From assembly GCF_029784155.1 (NCBI RefSeq), contig NC_073692.1:434969228-435033227 (forward strand): a stretch of 64,000 bases of DNA, in the 5' to 3' direction. Of this stretch, positions 36,853 through 47,340 are shown piece after piece. Numbering within the stretch: position 1 is the first letter of the stretch; each line of letters opens with the position of its first letter. The notes beneath the pieces were generated by a model, which did no database searches, was not told where the DNA came from, and saw nothing but the letters and a program-made list of their open reading frames with translations. The stretch comes from Uranotaenia lowii (lineage: Eukaryota; Arthropoda; Insecta; Diptera; Culicidae). The position numbers and the translations under genes are program-made.

Positions 36853-38932
36853 TTATTCCCTAAATATCTTTATCCTAGATTTATGAACTATTTCTTCCTT
36901 ATTTTTGATTATTATTTTCAAATTTGAATTTAAATCTTCAACTACTTGGTATGGTCCTACATATATATTTTCCATCTTGGACCCAGTTTCATTTTTTAAT
37001 AACACTAAGTCTCCTTTGTTAAAATTCATTTGTTTCGCCAAGTTGTTGAATTTTTCAACTCGTTTTATTTTTTCTTGTATTATTCTGTCCCTGATTGCTT
37101 GTTGCGAGGATTTCAATTTAATTTTTAAAATTTTTGAATAATCCTCAATGTCATATATTGGGTCAACTGTCTCGGCGTCAGATAGGTTTGATGGCAAATT
37201 ACAGATTTTACCGAAAACTAGCTCAAATGGTGTTTTGTTTGTCGTTGTGTGGACTGTAGTATTGAACGCAAACTGGTAGTATTTTAACCAACTGTCCCAA
37301 TACAAGGGTGATTTCTCACTATATATACGTAAGAAATTTCCCAAGTTTTTATGAGAATTTTCTAGTCCACCGATTGTTTCGTGGTGATATGCTGTTGAAT
37401 TCAGTTTTTCTATTTCGAGTAATTTGCATATATCCGAAAATAGATTCGACATGAATTCTTTGCCTTTATCTGTTACGATTCTTTTTGGAATCCTATAGTT
37501 TAAAACAATGGTTTCTACAAAAGCTTTCGCTACCGTTTCTGTCTCTTTGTTTTTAATGGCTGTTGCCGTAATAAACTTTGTCAGGTCGCATTGCGTTGTT
37601 AATATATATCGGTTACCTTCTGCACTAGGCAGTAAAGGACCAACAAGATCTAAGTAAATTATTTCAAACGCAGTTTCAGCTGTTGTTGTGATTATCATTG
37701 GTGTTTTGGGTTTATTTATGATTCTGTTTTTCTGGCATAACTGGCACGAATCAATGAAAACTTTGATATCTTTTTTCATATTCTTCCAATAGAATCTTTG
37801 CTGGATAGTGTGCAGAGTTCTATTGATGCCTGCATGGCCTGCCGTTGGTAGTACATGATAATCGTTCATTATTATCTTTTTCTGTATGTCTTCTTTTATC
37901 ACTTTTATGTGCTCCCCTATAATAATTATATCCGGTATATCCTTCATTTTTATTTCATGGATATTTTCCATAAGATGTTGAGCGCTCTTTTTTCTTTTTA
38001 ATAGTATGCATACGTTCATTTTTAAATTTTTTATATAATCCGCTACCTTTTTCATTACTCCCCGTAGGTGAGTTAACGTTTGAGTTTGCGGTATTCTTAT
38101 TTTTTGTGGGGTTATTTCAATTTCTTTTATATTTGGACATACTTCCATTTCCATATATTCCACATTTGACTCTTGAGGCTGATCAGTTCCTTCCGTGTCA
38201 GTGGTTTCTTTGATTTGTTTTGATTTTGACCGTGTTATCATTGTCATTGTTGTTTCTGTCATAGTTTTTAGATCGGAAATCGAAATGCGTGATAACGCGT
38301 CCGCTATCACATTATTTCTTCCGGGAATATAATTAATTTGAAAATCGTACTCCTCAAGTGCCAACCGGAATTTGGTTAGTCTACTTGAAGGATCCGTTAA
38401 AGAAAACAGGTAAACTAACGGCCTGTGATCAGTATGAACAATAAACTTTCTTCCGTAAAGGTACGGTCGGAAATGTCTAATTGCCCACACCAAAGCCAAC
38501 AGTTCCTTCTCTATAGTTGGATATCTAGTCTCAGCCTGGTTTAAGGATTTACTAGCATATGCAACCGGTCTGCCATTTCCATTGGAAAGAACTGCACCAA
38601 TTGCATACCCAGATGCATCCGTATGTAACGTAAAGGTATTATTTTTACCAAAATCAGGAAAATCAAGTACAGGTGGATTTATAAATTTTTCTCTTAAAGT
38701 ATTGAAGGCTTCATTGCATTCAATGCTCCAATTGAATTGTGTATTCTTTCTTGTTAGAAGATTTAGTGGTGCGCATATTGCTGCAAAATTTCTAACATGT
38801 TTGCGATAATAATTCGCAAACGCTACGAAACGCTTCACCTCGTCCGCATTTTTCGGAATAGGCCATTTTTTCACTGCTTCTATTTTAGCAGGATCGGGCT
38901 TTATTCCTTCAGCGGATATAAAGTGTCCTAAG
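36853..38932 (-). pseudogene. pol: Pol C-terminal part: end of RT, RNase H and integrase
   Basis: A 673-codon open stretch (38874-36853), which reads upstream without a stop to the insertion point. RNase H is shown by LHTDASGYAIGAVL, EKELLALVWA, VHTDHRPLVYL and a later IADALSR, supplying the acidic catalytic residues. Integrase follows: an HHCC zinc motif (HAGINRTLH ... CQLCQ), then the D,D-35-E core with YLDLVGPL, VTDKGKEF and GGLENSHKNL, and a C-terminal GPYQVVEDL block near the end. These would degrade the RNA of the hybrid and join cDNA to the genome. This half has no internal stop. It is separated from the N-terminal half of RT by the 2.3-kb insertion, so no full polyprotein can be made. 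Confidence 0.93.
38906..38932. repeat. 27-bp target duplication, left copy
   Basis: Begins CCTTCAGCGGATAT and ends GTGTCCTAAG. Identical to 41259-41285 and part of the RT coding sequence (the LGHFISAEG block), so it was copied when the 2.3-kb segment inserted. Confidence 0.9.
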
Positions 38933-41258
38933 CTTAGCTTAGCTTGCTTAGCTTGGTTGACTACTCATATCCACCTTGAATCATTGAACTTGAAATGCTG
39001 TGTAGATATGATCATTCATCAAAAATATACAAAAAAAAATGAAACTTCTGATAACATATTTATCTAGTTCTTTACTCAACTTACGCATTTCAAATTCCAT
39101 GATCGCTGGCGTGGCTAAGCAGAACAAGTTCTACCTCGCCAATGGTTGCTACTCCGTGATTAATCGAGGCCATCAATTTTGCACAAAGTCCAAAAGAATG
39201 GTGCTTGGGATTAGCAGTACATTCTCAATGTACAAAACTCATGCTCTCCTATTCTATAAATGATTAATAACGGCGCCGGCCACGTCCTAGTAGTCAATGG
39301 GGAAAAAGGAAGGAATGTTAGTATGATACTCTATAGGTTCAACTAGCAACCTCATGCTCCTGCATACTCCAAAAATAGTTTTGAAATAGTCAGAACCAGA
39401 GATAAGTTAGTATCACAAACTATGGAAACCGTCTATACGTCTGCGAATCCATACTCAAGCATCAAAGGAAGGAGTTGTGTTAGTTAATGAAAGGTAGAGA
39501 TCAGGATCCATTTTGGTGAATGGTGCGATCGAGTTTTCCTACACCTCCTATGCTCCTAGATATTTCCTAAGGAATCTCCTATTTCTATCTTTGAGGCAGT
39601 GATAAGAAATTTAATAGAAAATGAAAAAAATATTCTAAAATTTTCTAAGCTAACTTGTTTTCCTAGCTGTTATTCCTGCCACATTAATGTATTTTCAAAA
39701 ACAACTTTTCAGGGTAAAAATACTTCTATCAAACTTCAAAGAATATTTATAAGGAGACATAAAGAAAACTAAAGTTTTGTTAATGAATGAAGTGATCCTC
39801 TATTTTTGTTTATTTTACTTTATCAATTTGTTATGTGAATTGTGATGATTGAATAAGATTGTTTTTGGAAACCCATCAACATAAATCAACTCTTTGCCTC
39901 ACAAGTATGTTAACGGTTATTTTAGTTCCTTAATTAAGGTCGATACTGTTGTTTCTGTTAAATGATTCTCTTGTTGATAAATTTGCTATATTTATGTTAT
40001 CTTTGTATGACAAGAATGCCTACCCAAAATTGGATTGCAAAACGTTTCTATTCAACAACATACATGCCAAAAAAAAAACTGGTCGAAAAATTTTTAGTTG
40101 AATGTTTTTTTATTTCTATCACTAAAAAAGGGGTTGTCAGTTCTTTTATTTAAAAACTAACTCAACTCATTCAAAAAAATATTAGTAAAAACACCATTAT
40201 CCGGTATCGGAGAAAAATCTGGGATCAAAAACGGTAGCATTCTTGTTGTGATCTATTTTGGGCGATAAACTTGAATCTTTATCTTCATTAGCAATGATTT
40301 TTTTTCAATTTTTCACTTTATGTAAATTTGTAATAGCAAAAGTCTCGCCCGACATCTTCGAGAACTGTTTATATTTTTAAACAAAAAAGTGTAAAAGAAC
40401 CGTTTTCAAAACTAGTCGTGTGTCATCGGTTGAAAACATAAAAAAATCCAAAGATTTAAAAATAAAAAATAAAAAAATCAATCTTAAATAAAAAATATTC
40501 GGAGATTTTAAAAATTTCTTGTTTGTTTTAAATTTTAAAAAAAAAGATTTGTTTTCAACCACACCGAATGTTTATGTACAAACAAAGGAAGCTTGCCAAG
40601 ACGTGGAAAATTTTCATTTTTCCCAAACCCTTAAAGATTAAAGTTTAAAAAAGAAACTAAATAAATAATAAAATAAACATAAGAAGGATACTTATCTTGT
40701 AGGTTTCAGAATAGCATCCATTCGTCATAACTTGGTTGCAAAAAAAAAATTATCCTTACAACTCATCAGCGAACGAGTGAGACGGTCAACAAAACCACAT
40801 GAACGCCGGTCATCGTTAGAGCGAATGAAGCGAAAATCGAGAAAAAAAACACCCACGCATAGTTGAACAGAAACTTTCACTAGAGTAAACAAGTTTTAAC
40901 TTTAAATTTCAGACACCGGGGGACTTATCACACAAAATATTACTATGTTTCGGTCACAAATTGTAAATTACACAAACTAATCATATTTTTAACGAAAACG
41001 ATCCAGAATTTCTTTAAAAGCAAGGAATTAACGCGGACACGTTAACAAACCTGACTCAACTGACACCGAAACTCTCGAAGTCCTCCCAGAAATATCAATT
41101 GCATATATTTTCTAAACTTTAAAATATATCGATCGCAACAAAAGCTCCGGAATAGTTGAAATTAACAGTAATTTTTCATTCGCGAGAAAACAAACGGGAG
41201 AAACGCGACGGCGAAAAAAAAAACACACCCGTTCTTGAGCACGGCTTGCTGCGATCTC
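38933..41258. mobile_element. 2.3-kb insertion inside gypsy pol
   Basis: Both sides carry the same 27 bp of pol, so this is an insertion with target duplication. Its left end is CTTAGCTTAGCTTGCTTAGCTTGG, a microsatellite-like end resembling a LINE tail if read on the minus strand. Its right end, read on the minus strand, starts GATCGCAGCAAGCCGTGCTC like the repeat ending at 2312. Near the left end lies copy 2 of the exon-like repeat. The middle (39.65-40.7 kb) is AT-rich and non-coding. I find no reverse transcriptase or transposase, so it is non-autonomous or carries captured sequence. Confidence 0.75.
38975..39620 (+). pseudogene. Exon-like repeat, copy 2 (unknown protein fragment)
   Basis: A 74-codon frame (39039-39263) contains SNSMIAGVAKQNKFYLANGC and then NRGHQFCTKSKRMVLG. 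The next conserved block (VHSQCTKLM) is in another frame, followed after a TAA by INNGAGHVLVVNGE. The same blocks are in copy 1 at 13.6-13.8 kb (minus). Upstream, GATCATTCAT...GATAACATATTTATCTAG matches the intron-like 3' splice region of copy 1; downstream non-coding similarity continues to CTCCTATTTCTATCTT at about 39590. Compared with copy 1 it has an extra 58 bp in the middle of the coding blocks. The protein is not one I can name. It lies within the insertion in gypsy pol. Confidence 0.5.
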
Positions 41259-41285
41259 CCTTCAGCGGATATAAAGTGTCCTAAG
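41259..41285. repeat. 27-bp target duplication, right copy
   Basis: Identical to 38906-38932; see the insertion entry. Confidence 0.9.
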
Positions 41286-42703
41286 TAGATTAACTCTGTT
41301 TTAAAGAAATTACATTTCTTAGGATTCAATTTTAGATTGACTTTTCGAAGTTTTTCAAAAACTGCGATGAGGTTCCTATTGTGTTCCTCAATTGACTTAC
41401 CAAAGACAATAATGTCATCTAAATAGACAAGACATTTTGTCATATCTAACCCTGACATCGCTATCGTCATAAGACGGGGAAAATGATGAGGGGCTTATTT
41501 TGAGACCCATCGGCAGTCTCGTCATTTGATACTGTCCGGATGGTGTCGAAAAAGCTGTCACTGGTCTATCTTCTGGACGTAGGGTGCATTGATAGTATCC
41601 TTGTGACAAGTCTAAATGCGAAAAATAACGAGCACCTGAAAGTGTATCGATTATGTCTTCAATATTAGGCAAAGGGAATTTATCATCCTCAATTACCGTA
41701 TTTAGCTTCCTGTAATCTATAAACAAGTCTCCACTTTTTCTTGTCATTTGAAGATTTTTTGGGCACTAGCAATATTGGACTATTCCATGCGGAAGTGGCT
41801 TTTTCAATAATTTGGTTCTTTACCATCTTTTGAATTTGCTTTTCTACTTCCGACTTTTGCATTTGCGGCAATTTATAGGGTTTACTATAAATTGGCTGGG
41901 CTTCTTTATTTATTTTAACCACTGGACTGTAGATATCTGTTACAGTCAGATTGTCCGTTTTCAAGACAAAATATATCAGCATATTTTGTGCAAATTTGTT
42001 CCATATGCTGTTTCTCTGTTTTTGGCAAAAGACTCAAATCCAATTCTTTGAAAAGCTGTTGGATTCTGTCTGACTTATCATTCTTATAATCCATCGCTAG
42101 TATCAAATACTCACTGGCTGGCTTGATTGTTGGTTTCAGATTTGAAATTCGAACTGGTTTGTTTTTAACATTGACCATTCGGATGGGTATTTTTCCGTTT
42201 GACGGTTGTACAATAGCATTTGCAACAAATACTTGTGGTTGTATTTCCTCATTCAATACAACACACGTTTCAAAAAAATTAGTTTCGATGTATCTAACAA
42301 TTTCCGTTCTAGCCGGTATTGTAAAATACTCGTGATTTGGGTTTTTGAGTTCCATCTTCATTCTTGCGAAATCAATGTTTGCTCCGAACTCCTTAAGGAA
42401 ATTTGTACCAATTAAACCATTAACTGTATCCGGTAAACTCTCTATTATATTAAACTTAATGGGATATTCTACAGAATTGTATCCTACAAAAGTTTCAACG
42501 TATCCCAGCGTGCTGGTAACTCCGTTTACACCACTTATTTCCAATGTTTGTGAATTATTTATATTGAAAATTTCAGGGAGACATCTTTTGTCCAAAATAC
42601 AACAAGATGCTCCACTGTCAATTATTAGTTCTACTTCCTTACCAAATAATAAAAATTTTATTCTGAGAGCCTTTTTCGCATTAAAATTAGCGAAAAAGAT
42701 CAA
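41286..42703 (-). pseudogene. pol: Pol N-terminal part: protease and first part of RT, frameshifted
   Basis: The first segment (42703-41915) carries the aspartic protease motif LIIDSGASCCIL and a GLIGTNFL block. The frame changes near 41.97 kb, where the RT leader (YSKPYKLPQ, IIEKATSAWNSPILLVPKK) continues. It changes again near 41.74 kb, giving IDYRKLN, FSHLDLSQGYYQ and RLPMGLK, and again near 41.48 kb, giving the catalytic VYLDDIIVFG and LNPKKCNFF. RT would copy the genomic RNA to cDNA. All conserved motifs are intact apart from the frame changes, so these are recent mutations or base-calling errors. The pol frame opens 17 nt before the gag stop, in the +1 frame, with no upstream ATG. Confidence 0.9.
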
Positions 42704-42705
42704 TT
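42687..42705 (-). promoter_or_regulatory. gag-pol junction, +1 frame overlap
   Basis: On the minus strand the gag end reads ATT GAT CTT TTT CGC TAA, while pol reads TTG ATC TTT TTC GCT. The pol frame is preceded by TAA, so ribosomes must shift +1 (or -2) within about 16 nt. The CTT-TTT run is the likely slip site. Confidence 0.55.
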
Positions 42706-43592
42706 AGATTGGCTTCTTCCCTTTCTCGTTCTTGTCTTTGGGGTTGTGGTTGTTGTTGTTGAATTTGTTGTTGTTGTCCTTCGGCAATGTTTGCCATGTG
42801 TGGACCGTTTCGACCTCTTCGATTATTCCCTCTTTGGTTTTGGTTGCTATGGTTATTACCATAGTTGTTATTGTTGTAACCACGGTTGTAGTTGGTATAA
42901 TGGTTACCTCTTCCACGGTATCCATTATTCCCTCTGTAGGAACCATGTCCTCTAGGGTGGCCATTGCCTCTCCATTGATTTTGTCCATTGCCTCTATATG
43001 ACGGTTTTCCGGTTGTGCACCAGAGTGCCATTAGAGTGTCAACACAGTTTTCCTGATGGGGTGTTGCTTGACACTCCAGAGCATCTGAAACCGCTTTGTT
43101 TAAAGTTGTCGGGTTTCGTGCTCTTAATAAAAATTTTACTGATGGATCTTTAAGCCCATCAACAAATGCGCGCACAGCAACCGTTTCTACCAGGTTGCTG
43201 GCGGCTGACTCGCTGGCAAACGTTCCTTGCGAAACGTAAGCAGCGGCCAATTTGGACGATAATTTTGTGATTTCGTCTCCGAAATCAGTTAGTGTCTTGT
43301 TGCTTTGGCGTTTGGAAAGCATCTCACTTTCCACCGCCTTCGGAGTGAGCTTGACTCCGAATTTTTGTTTCAATGCCTCAATGGCGGCATCGACGGTTGC
43401 AACACTGTCGAATGCCCCACGGGCAGTTCCGGTCAATGTAATTTTCAGAAATTTTATCAGCTCTGCGGGAGGTACTCCTTCCGCATAGTCTTTTAAAAGT
43501 TCTATACTTTCGATGTAGCTCTGCAGGTTAACTGCGGAACCATCGAAAGGTTTTACTACCTTTAAAGCTATGTTTAAGTCTAGCTTAGCCAT
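42687..43592 (-). CDS. gag: Gag polyprotein
   Basis: I prefer the ATG at 43592 (MAKLDLNIALKVV), giving about 301 residues; the frame is open 31 codons further up. Residues 1-170 match the capsid-type fold of Ty3/gypsy Gag, with VVKPFDGSAVNLQSYIESIE and LIKFLKITLTGTARGAFD. There is no CCHC zinc knuckle. The nucleic-acid-binding role is probably taken by an Arg/Gly/Asn-rich region (RGNGQNQWRGNGHPRGHGSY and following) and a Gln-rich tail. Gag forms the particle around the RNA. It ends at TAA overlapping the pol frame. The N-terminal extension to 43685 is less likely because it lacks Gag similarity. Confidence 0.88.
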   Translation of the reverse strand: MAKLDLNIALKVVKPFDGSAVNLQSYIESIELLKDYAEGVPPAELIKFLKITLTGTARGAFDSVATVDAAIEALKQKFGVKLTPKAVESEMLSKRQSNKTLTDFGDEITKLSSKLAAAYVSQGTFASESAASNLVETVAVRAFVDGLKDPSVKFLLRARNPTTLNKAVSDALECQATPHQENCVDTLMALWCTTGKPSYRGNGQNQWRGNGHPRGHGSYRGNNGYRGRGNHYTNYNRGYNNNNYGNNHSNQNQRGNNRRGRNGPHMANIAEGQQQQIQQQQPQPQRQEREREEANLIDLFR

Positions 43593-44046
43593 TTTGGATG
43601 GTATACCACTTAAAACATTTTTTTTCCGAAGTTCCATGAAATAGTACTTATACTTGTTCCTGAACAATGTTTTAATAACGTGCATATATACATCAATGTT
43701 TATATAACCTATCTATAGCTTTACCGTTTGTCATAGCAGATGTTCAATTGAAGTTCAGACACAATTAATTTGAGTCAAGTAATCCTTTTGATAAGCTAAA
43801 ATATCCATTAAACCTCAATAACGACAAAAAAAATTGAGTTCGCTCTAGTTTCGGTGAAGTTTCTTTTCCCTTAATAGTGCACATCAGTTTCTTGAGACTA
43901 TTTTTAAAGTTAAATATTTGTTAGAAATTGTTAAATTTACTCACATTACTCATTATTCCGTTTCTTTTCCTGGTTTGTAGCGGTTCCTAAAAATTTTTGA
44001 ACTCTAGGTTACTAACTTGTTTTGTATAACTATTTATTTTAGATAC

Positions 44047-44349
44047 TTAGCTTATATGTTTCATAGATGTAGGTAATGGTTTCCCAACGTTCCATGTGAG
44101 GATCATTTCCAGTTCATCTTTCAGGTTGGTCAGGACGTTCCTCTGCTTCCTAGCGTGGTGGTTCTCTACAGATGCTCCTGTGGCCATATCGAAAATGTTA
44201 TTCACCAGCCTGATGTACGCATTTACTTCCTGTTGAGTGAACGGATCTTCCTTCAGCCGTAGCATTAGTTGTTCCCTTATCGCTTCCAGTTGTTGCTTGC
44301 ATATTTTAATCAGAATTTCGTTCTGTTCGTAGTTTGTTGTTGTACTCAT
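44047..44349 (-). CDS. Leader ORF B, 100 residues, gypsy element
   Basis: Lies between the primer site and gag, about 450 bp upstream of the gag start, with its own ATG. It is mostly helical in appearance and charged (EQNEILIKICKQQLEAIREQ and following), with no membrane segment and no recognised domain. Small ORFs in the leader are known in the 412 branch. It is intact, unlike pol. It could be an accessory protein or a chance frame kept in a young copy; the length and helix-friendly composition favour a real ORF. Confidence 0.5.
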   Translation of the reverse strand: MSTTTNYEQNEILIKICKQQLEAIREQLMLRLKEDPFTQQEVNAYIRLVNNIFDMATGASVENHHARKQRNVLTNLKDELEMILTWNVGKPLPTSMKHIS

Positions 44350-44436
44350 TGTTCATTGATTGTCTTTTGTTTCTGACTCACTAGATTAGCACACTTCTTT
44401 TCCCCGTTAACATTTTTTTTTTTTTTTTTTTACTTT

Positions 44437-44649
44437 TTAAGGTGTTGCCGATAAGTTGTTCATTTGGATCGCACGAGTGGCTACTCGTTCCGTTTGTTGG
44501 CGGTGTAGTTTTATTATCACCTTAACTGAAATATATCCGATAGCGGCTGCCGCAATCGCACACAGTGCCACTGTTTGGGCTACTTGATTTTGCTCGCACG
44601 CACTGTTCGTCACCGGCGCGACGATTTCGTCCGCGCTGAACCATCCCAT
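44437..44649 (-). CDS. Leader ORF A, 70-residue single-span membrane protein, gypsy element
   Basis: The first good ORF after the primer site: MGWFSADEIVAPVTNSACEQ, then a hydrophobic stretch of about 20 residues (VALCAIAAAAIGYISVKVII) and a basic Gln-rich tail (KLHRQQTERVATRAI). An N-terminal MG start, an acidic N segment and a basic end suggest a small membrane-anchored accessory protein, possibly N-out/C-in. I know no firm function. It sits about 110 bp inside the primer site and 88 bp before leader ORF B. Confidence 0.5.
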   Translation of the reverse strand: MGWFSADEIVAPVTNSACEQNQVAQTVALCAIAAAAIGYISVKVIIKLHRQQTERVATRAIQMNNLSATP

Positions 44650-44758
44650 TGTAAAGTGCTAGTTGAGTTTTTGTACTTTTTAAGGGAATATTTTTTGACA
44701 CTTGCACTTTCAACTAGTTTTACTTTTCCGAACGTCGCGTGTCACCAAGTAAAAAAAA

Positions 44759-44774
44759 CCGGGCAGGATCGCCA
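44759..44774 (-). other. Primer binding site, Arg-tRNA type
   Basis: On the minus strand TGGCGATCCTGCCCGG follows the 5' LTR directly. It is complementary to a tRNA 3' end ...GGCAGGATCGCCA, which fits insect tRNA-Arg(ACG). Arg primers are used by the 412/mdg1 group. Confidence 0.75.
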
Positions 44775-45049
44775 TGAACTATTTCCCATTCTCTGGCCCT
44801 GTGATATCTGTTAATTGAATAAAAATACGTGTGCTGTCGTTCGTGTGTCACTTAAGACTGATCTATTTGCTACTTTCTTTACAGTGCTGCGTGCGGTGAC
44901 CGACCGAACATAGTACAGTCCGAAAGTGCGGAGTCAGCGTCTTGCGCTGAGCCCTCACATTGGACTTTGTTCGATATACAGTTTGTTTATGCTTTGCATG
45001 CATAAACGAACTGTAATATTGATAAATACAATGTTGCGGGTCCACCACA
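44775..45049 (-). repeat. 5' LTR of the gypsy element
   Basis: Same 275-bp sequence as 36422-36696, including the stem-loop (44978-45014). As the 5' LTR it would drive transcription on the minus strand; no TATA box is obvious. Confidence 0.95.
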
Positions 45050-45053
45050 GTAC

Positions 45054-47340
45054 GATTGCATAATTTAATTTCTATTTGATTCATTCATATAAAAATATAA
45101 GAACAATCGCGTGCGTAATACCTGTTTTAGATTGATTACATAGAAAAAGTTATTACATGAGTTACATGATTGACTTATATATCCAAATACCACATTCATT
45201 TACAAGTATTACATTCATTCCAAATCAGTTACATGAAGCCATGGTTCCAATAATGTAAAGAAACTGGCGAAACTGCGGTGAATCCGTGGTTCCGTGGTGG
45301 ATTATCTTCATACATACATACCTAAAGCATAACAAAATACACTTAAGAAAATCAACTTTATAGTTATTACAAAATAGTATCAGAGAATTTTTACCACCGG
45401 TCATTGAATTTGATAAATAATATTGTAAAAAACACATATTTTTTTCGGCAGCCTTGGTTGTGGGCCACCTATTTGATTTAATATTGTAGTGAATCACAAC
45501 AATCTACAGATTTGCATTGATACACAGTTGACATTTTTTGCTACACAAACACACTTTTGTTTTGTTGCGATAACTTTTCACTGATAAGGGGATATAAACG
45601 TCACGAAAAATTAATATCACATAGTATAGTAAAATAAGAATCACCTACTTTGCATAACGTTTTTCCTATTATAGCTTTTATGGTTCAACTAATATCCTTT
45701 TTATTATCAACTGTAATTCACTTATAACCTTCTTATAACTACATCACACATTCATTTCCTCATTGAAAGTCATTAACTTAAACATATTGCCCACATCACA
45801 AATGCGCAATTTAAAGCTAAGGCTACATTACCGATTTGATGTCACATTTTTTATTTATTTATTTATTCGAACAAGATCGGTAAGTACATCGTGATCGTAA
45901 ATATTGAGCAGTATAAAATCTCGTTTCAATCTTTTATAGCCGACTTACACTCGAAAACCAGCTGTTTGTCTAAAATTCCGGGGAATCACTCAAATCGAAA
46001 TTGCTTTCGAAAAGCTAAATCAATACGGACCCGTGTTGGTGTACTTGAAAAATTATCTGTTCGACCGACTCTCCCGGGATAGTTGAGAAAGAAAAATCCA
46101 ATCGATTTGATGTTGTTCCCGTACAGCATCAATAAGGCATCGGCAAAGAAACATCATAAAATCTGAAACACGTTGCATCTACCTTACGGATAGCGAAATT
46201 GAAAAGAATCAGATAAGCACATAAATAAAAATCCAAGCAAGCGCAGCCCGGGGGCGAAAAGGATTAAACGCGGTATTCGGCCATCATAAAGTGAAACGGC
46301 TGCTCCAGGCCTACTTCGACGAGGAGGATTCGTCCACCCGGCAGTTTATGTTGGCCATAAAGATCATTGACGCAGGATTTGAGTGCTCAATTAGATTATA
46401 GGAATTTAAATCCCCTTCGCAATTCCGGAATCGGTGTCCGAAATTGGTGCTGCTGCTGTACGTCTCAGGAGATTTCCGGTTGAACTTTTTAGATCCGGAC
46501 AAGACTTGTTGTTGCGGGGGTTTGCTCTAAAGGGCAAAACCGGAACGAAGGTGTTTGGTTGTAAACATAAATCACTAAACTTGACTATGTCCTTCAACCC
46601 TTCCCGTTTGCTTGCGGATTTGGAAAATCCGGTACGCGAATGCAGACAAACTTCCACATTCATGGTCGGTTGTAAAGTAGGTATCCAGGATCGATTGGGA
46701 GGGTGAGCAACAAGATGTATATCGAAGAAGAAGAAGAAGCGGAAAGAGAGGAGACTTTTCATTTGTGGAAAGTAAATTGCTATCATCCTATTTCGCAATT
46801 CCCTTTGTAATTTGGTGTGCTCCTGCTGACGCATGGTACCTGTCAATCAAACAAAATGGAAGGAGTCTGGCTGCGGGCGGGATGATACATCGAGGGAAAA
46901 TTGTTGGCACAGCAAATGTGGCCTTCCATCTTAACGACGTCGTCCGGGATAGTGGGACATTTTTTCGAAAGTGGTCTCAAATATTTGAAAGAACAGATAA
47001 ATGCCAAAAAAGGATTAAAACAAATGGTGTTTTCTGAGAAAGTAATATGTTATATTTATAGGCGTTTTATTGTGTTGTTTTCAAGTGCGGTTTTCTTAAA
47101 TAAGTGGGGCTCGGATGTTTTTATTCTTCATCCGGAAGGCTACTAAATTTTGCATATTCAAGGAGTGTATTCGAAAAATATGCAACACTTTGTTTTGTTA
47201 ATAACTTTTGAAAGTTGAAACTTTTGGTAATGTAATGTTTACGTTTGCCAATTTTTGAGATGTTCTACTTTGAACCACCTTTTTTTCAATTCAATGCAGT
47301 TATTGATAACGTTTGCTGATTTCTGAAGCTTGACCTTGTT
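45054..47340. other. Unique stretch, no gene supported
   Basis: A (TTTA)n run at 45.85 kb could be the tail of a minus-strand LINE that is otherwise gone. Frames of up to 146 codons at 46.4-46.8 kb overlap on both strands and look random, with a GAAGAAGAAGAAG run inside. Confidence 0.4.

Larger units (their letters stand above)
36418..45053 (-). mobile_element. Complete Ty3/gypsy LTR retrotransposon (412/mdg1-like), with internal insertion
   Basis: The 275-bp LTRs (36422-36696 and 44775-45049) start TGAACTATTT and end CCACCACA in plus orientation and appear identical. Both are flanked by GTAC (36418-36421 and 45050-45053), a 4-bp target duplication. Inside, on the minus strand, come an Arg-tRNA-type primer site, two leader ORFs, gag, and pol in the order protease-RT-RNase H-integrase, which is the Ty3/gypsy order. 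There is no envelope ORF; only about 156 bp separate the pol stop from the 3' LTR. The element is 8.6 kb, or about 6.3 kb without the 2326-bp insertion at 38933-41258. The Arg primer and the small leader ORFs favour the 412/mdg1 branch, which is an inference. Confidence 0.95.

Noticed and set aside
36422..36853. Possible envelope gene of the gypsy element
   Set aside because: Only about 156 bp separate the pol stop from the 3' LTR, too little for one.
46406..46846. 146-codon minus frame
   Set aside because: Overlapped by plus frames, contains a simple GAAGAAG run and shows no domain.
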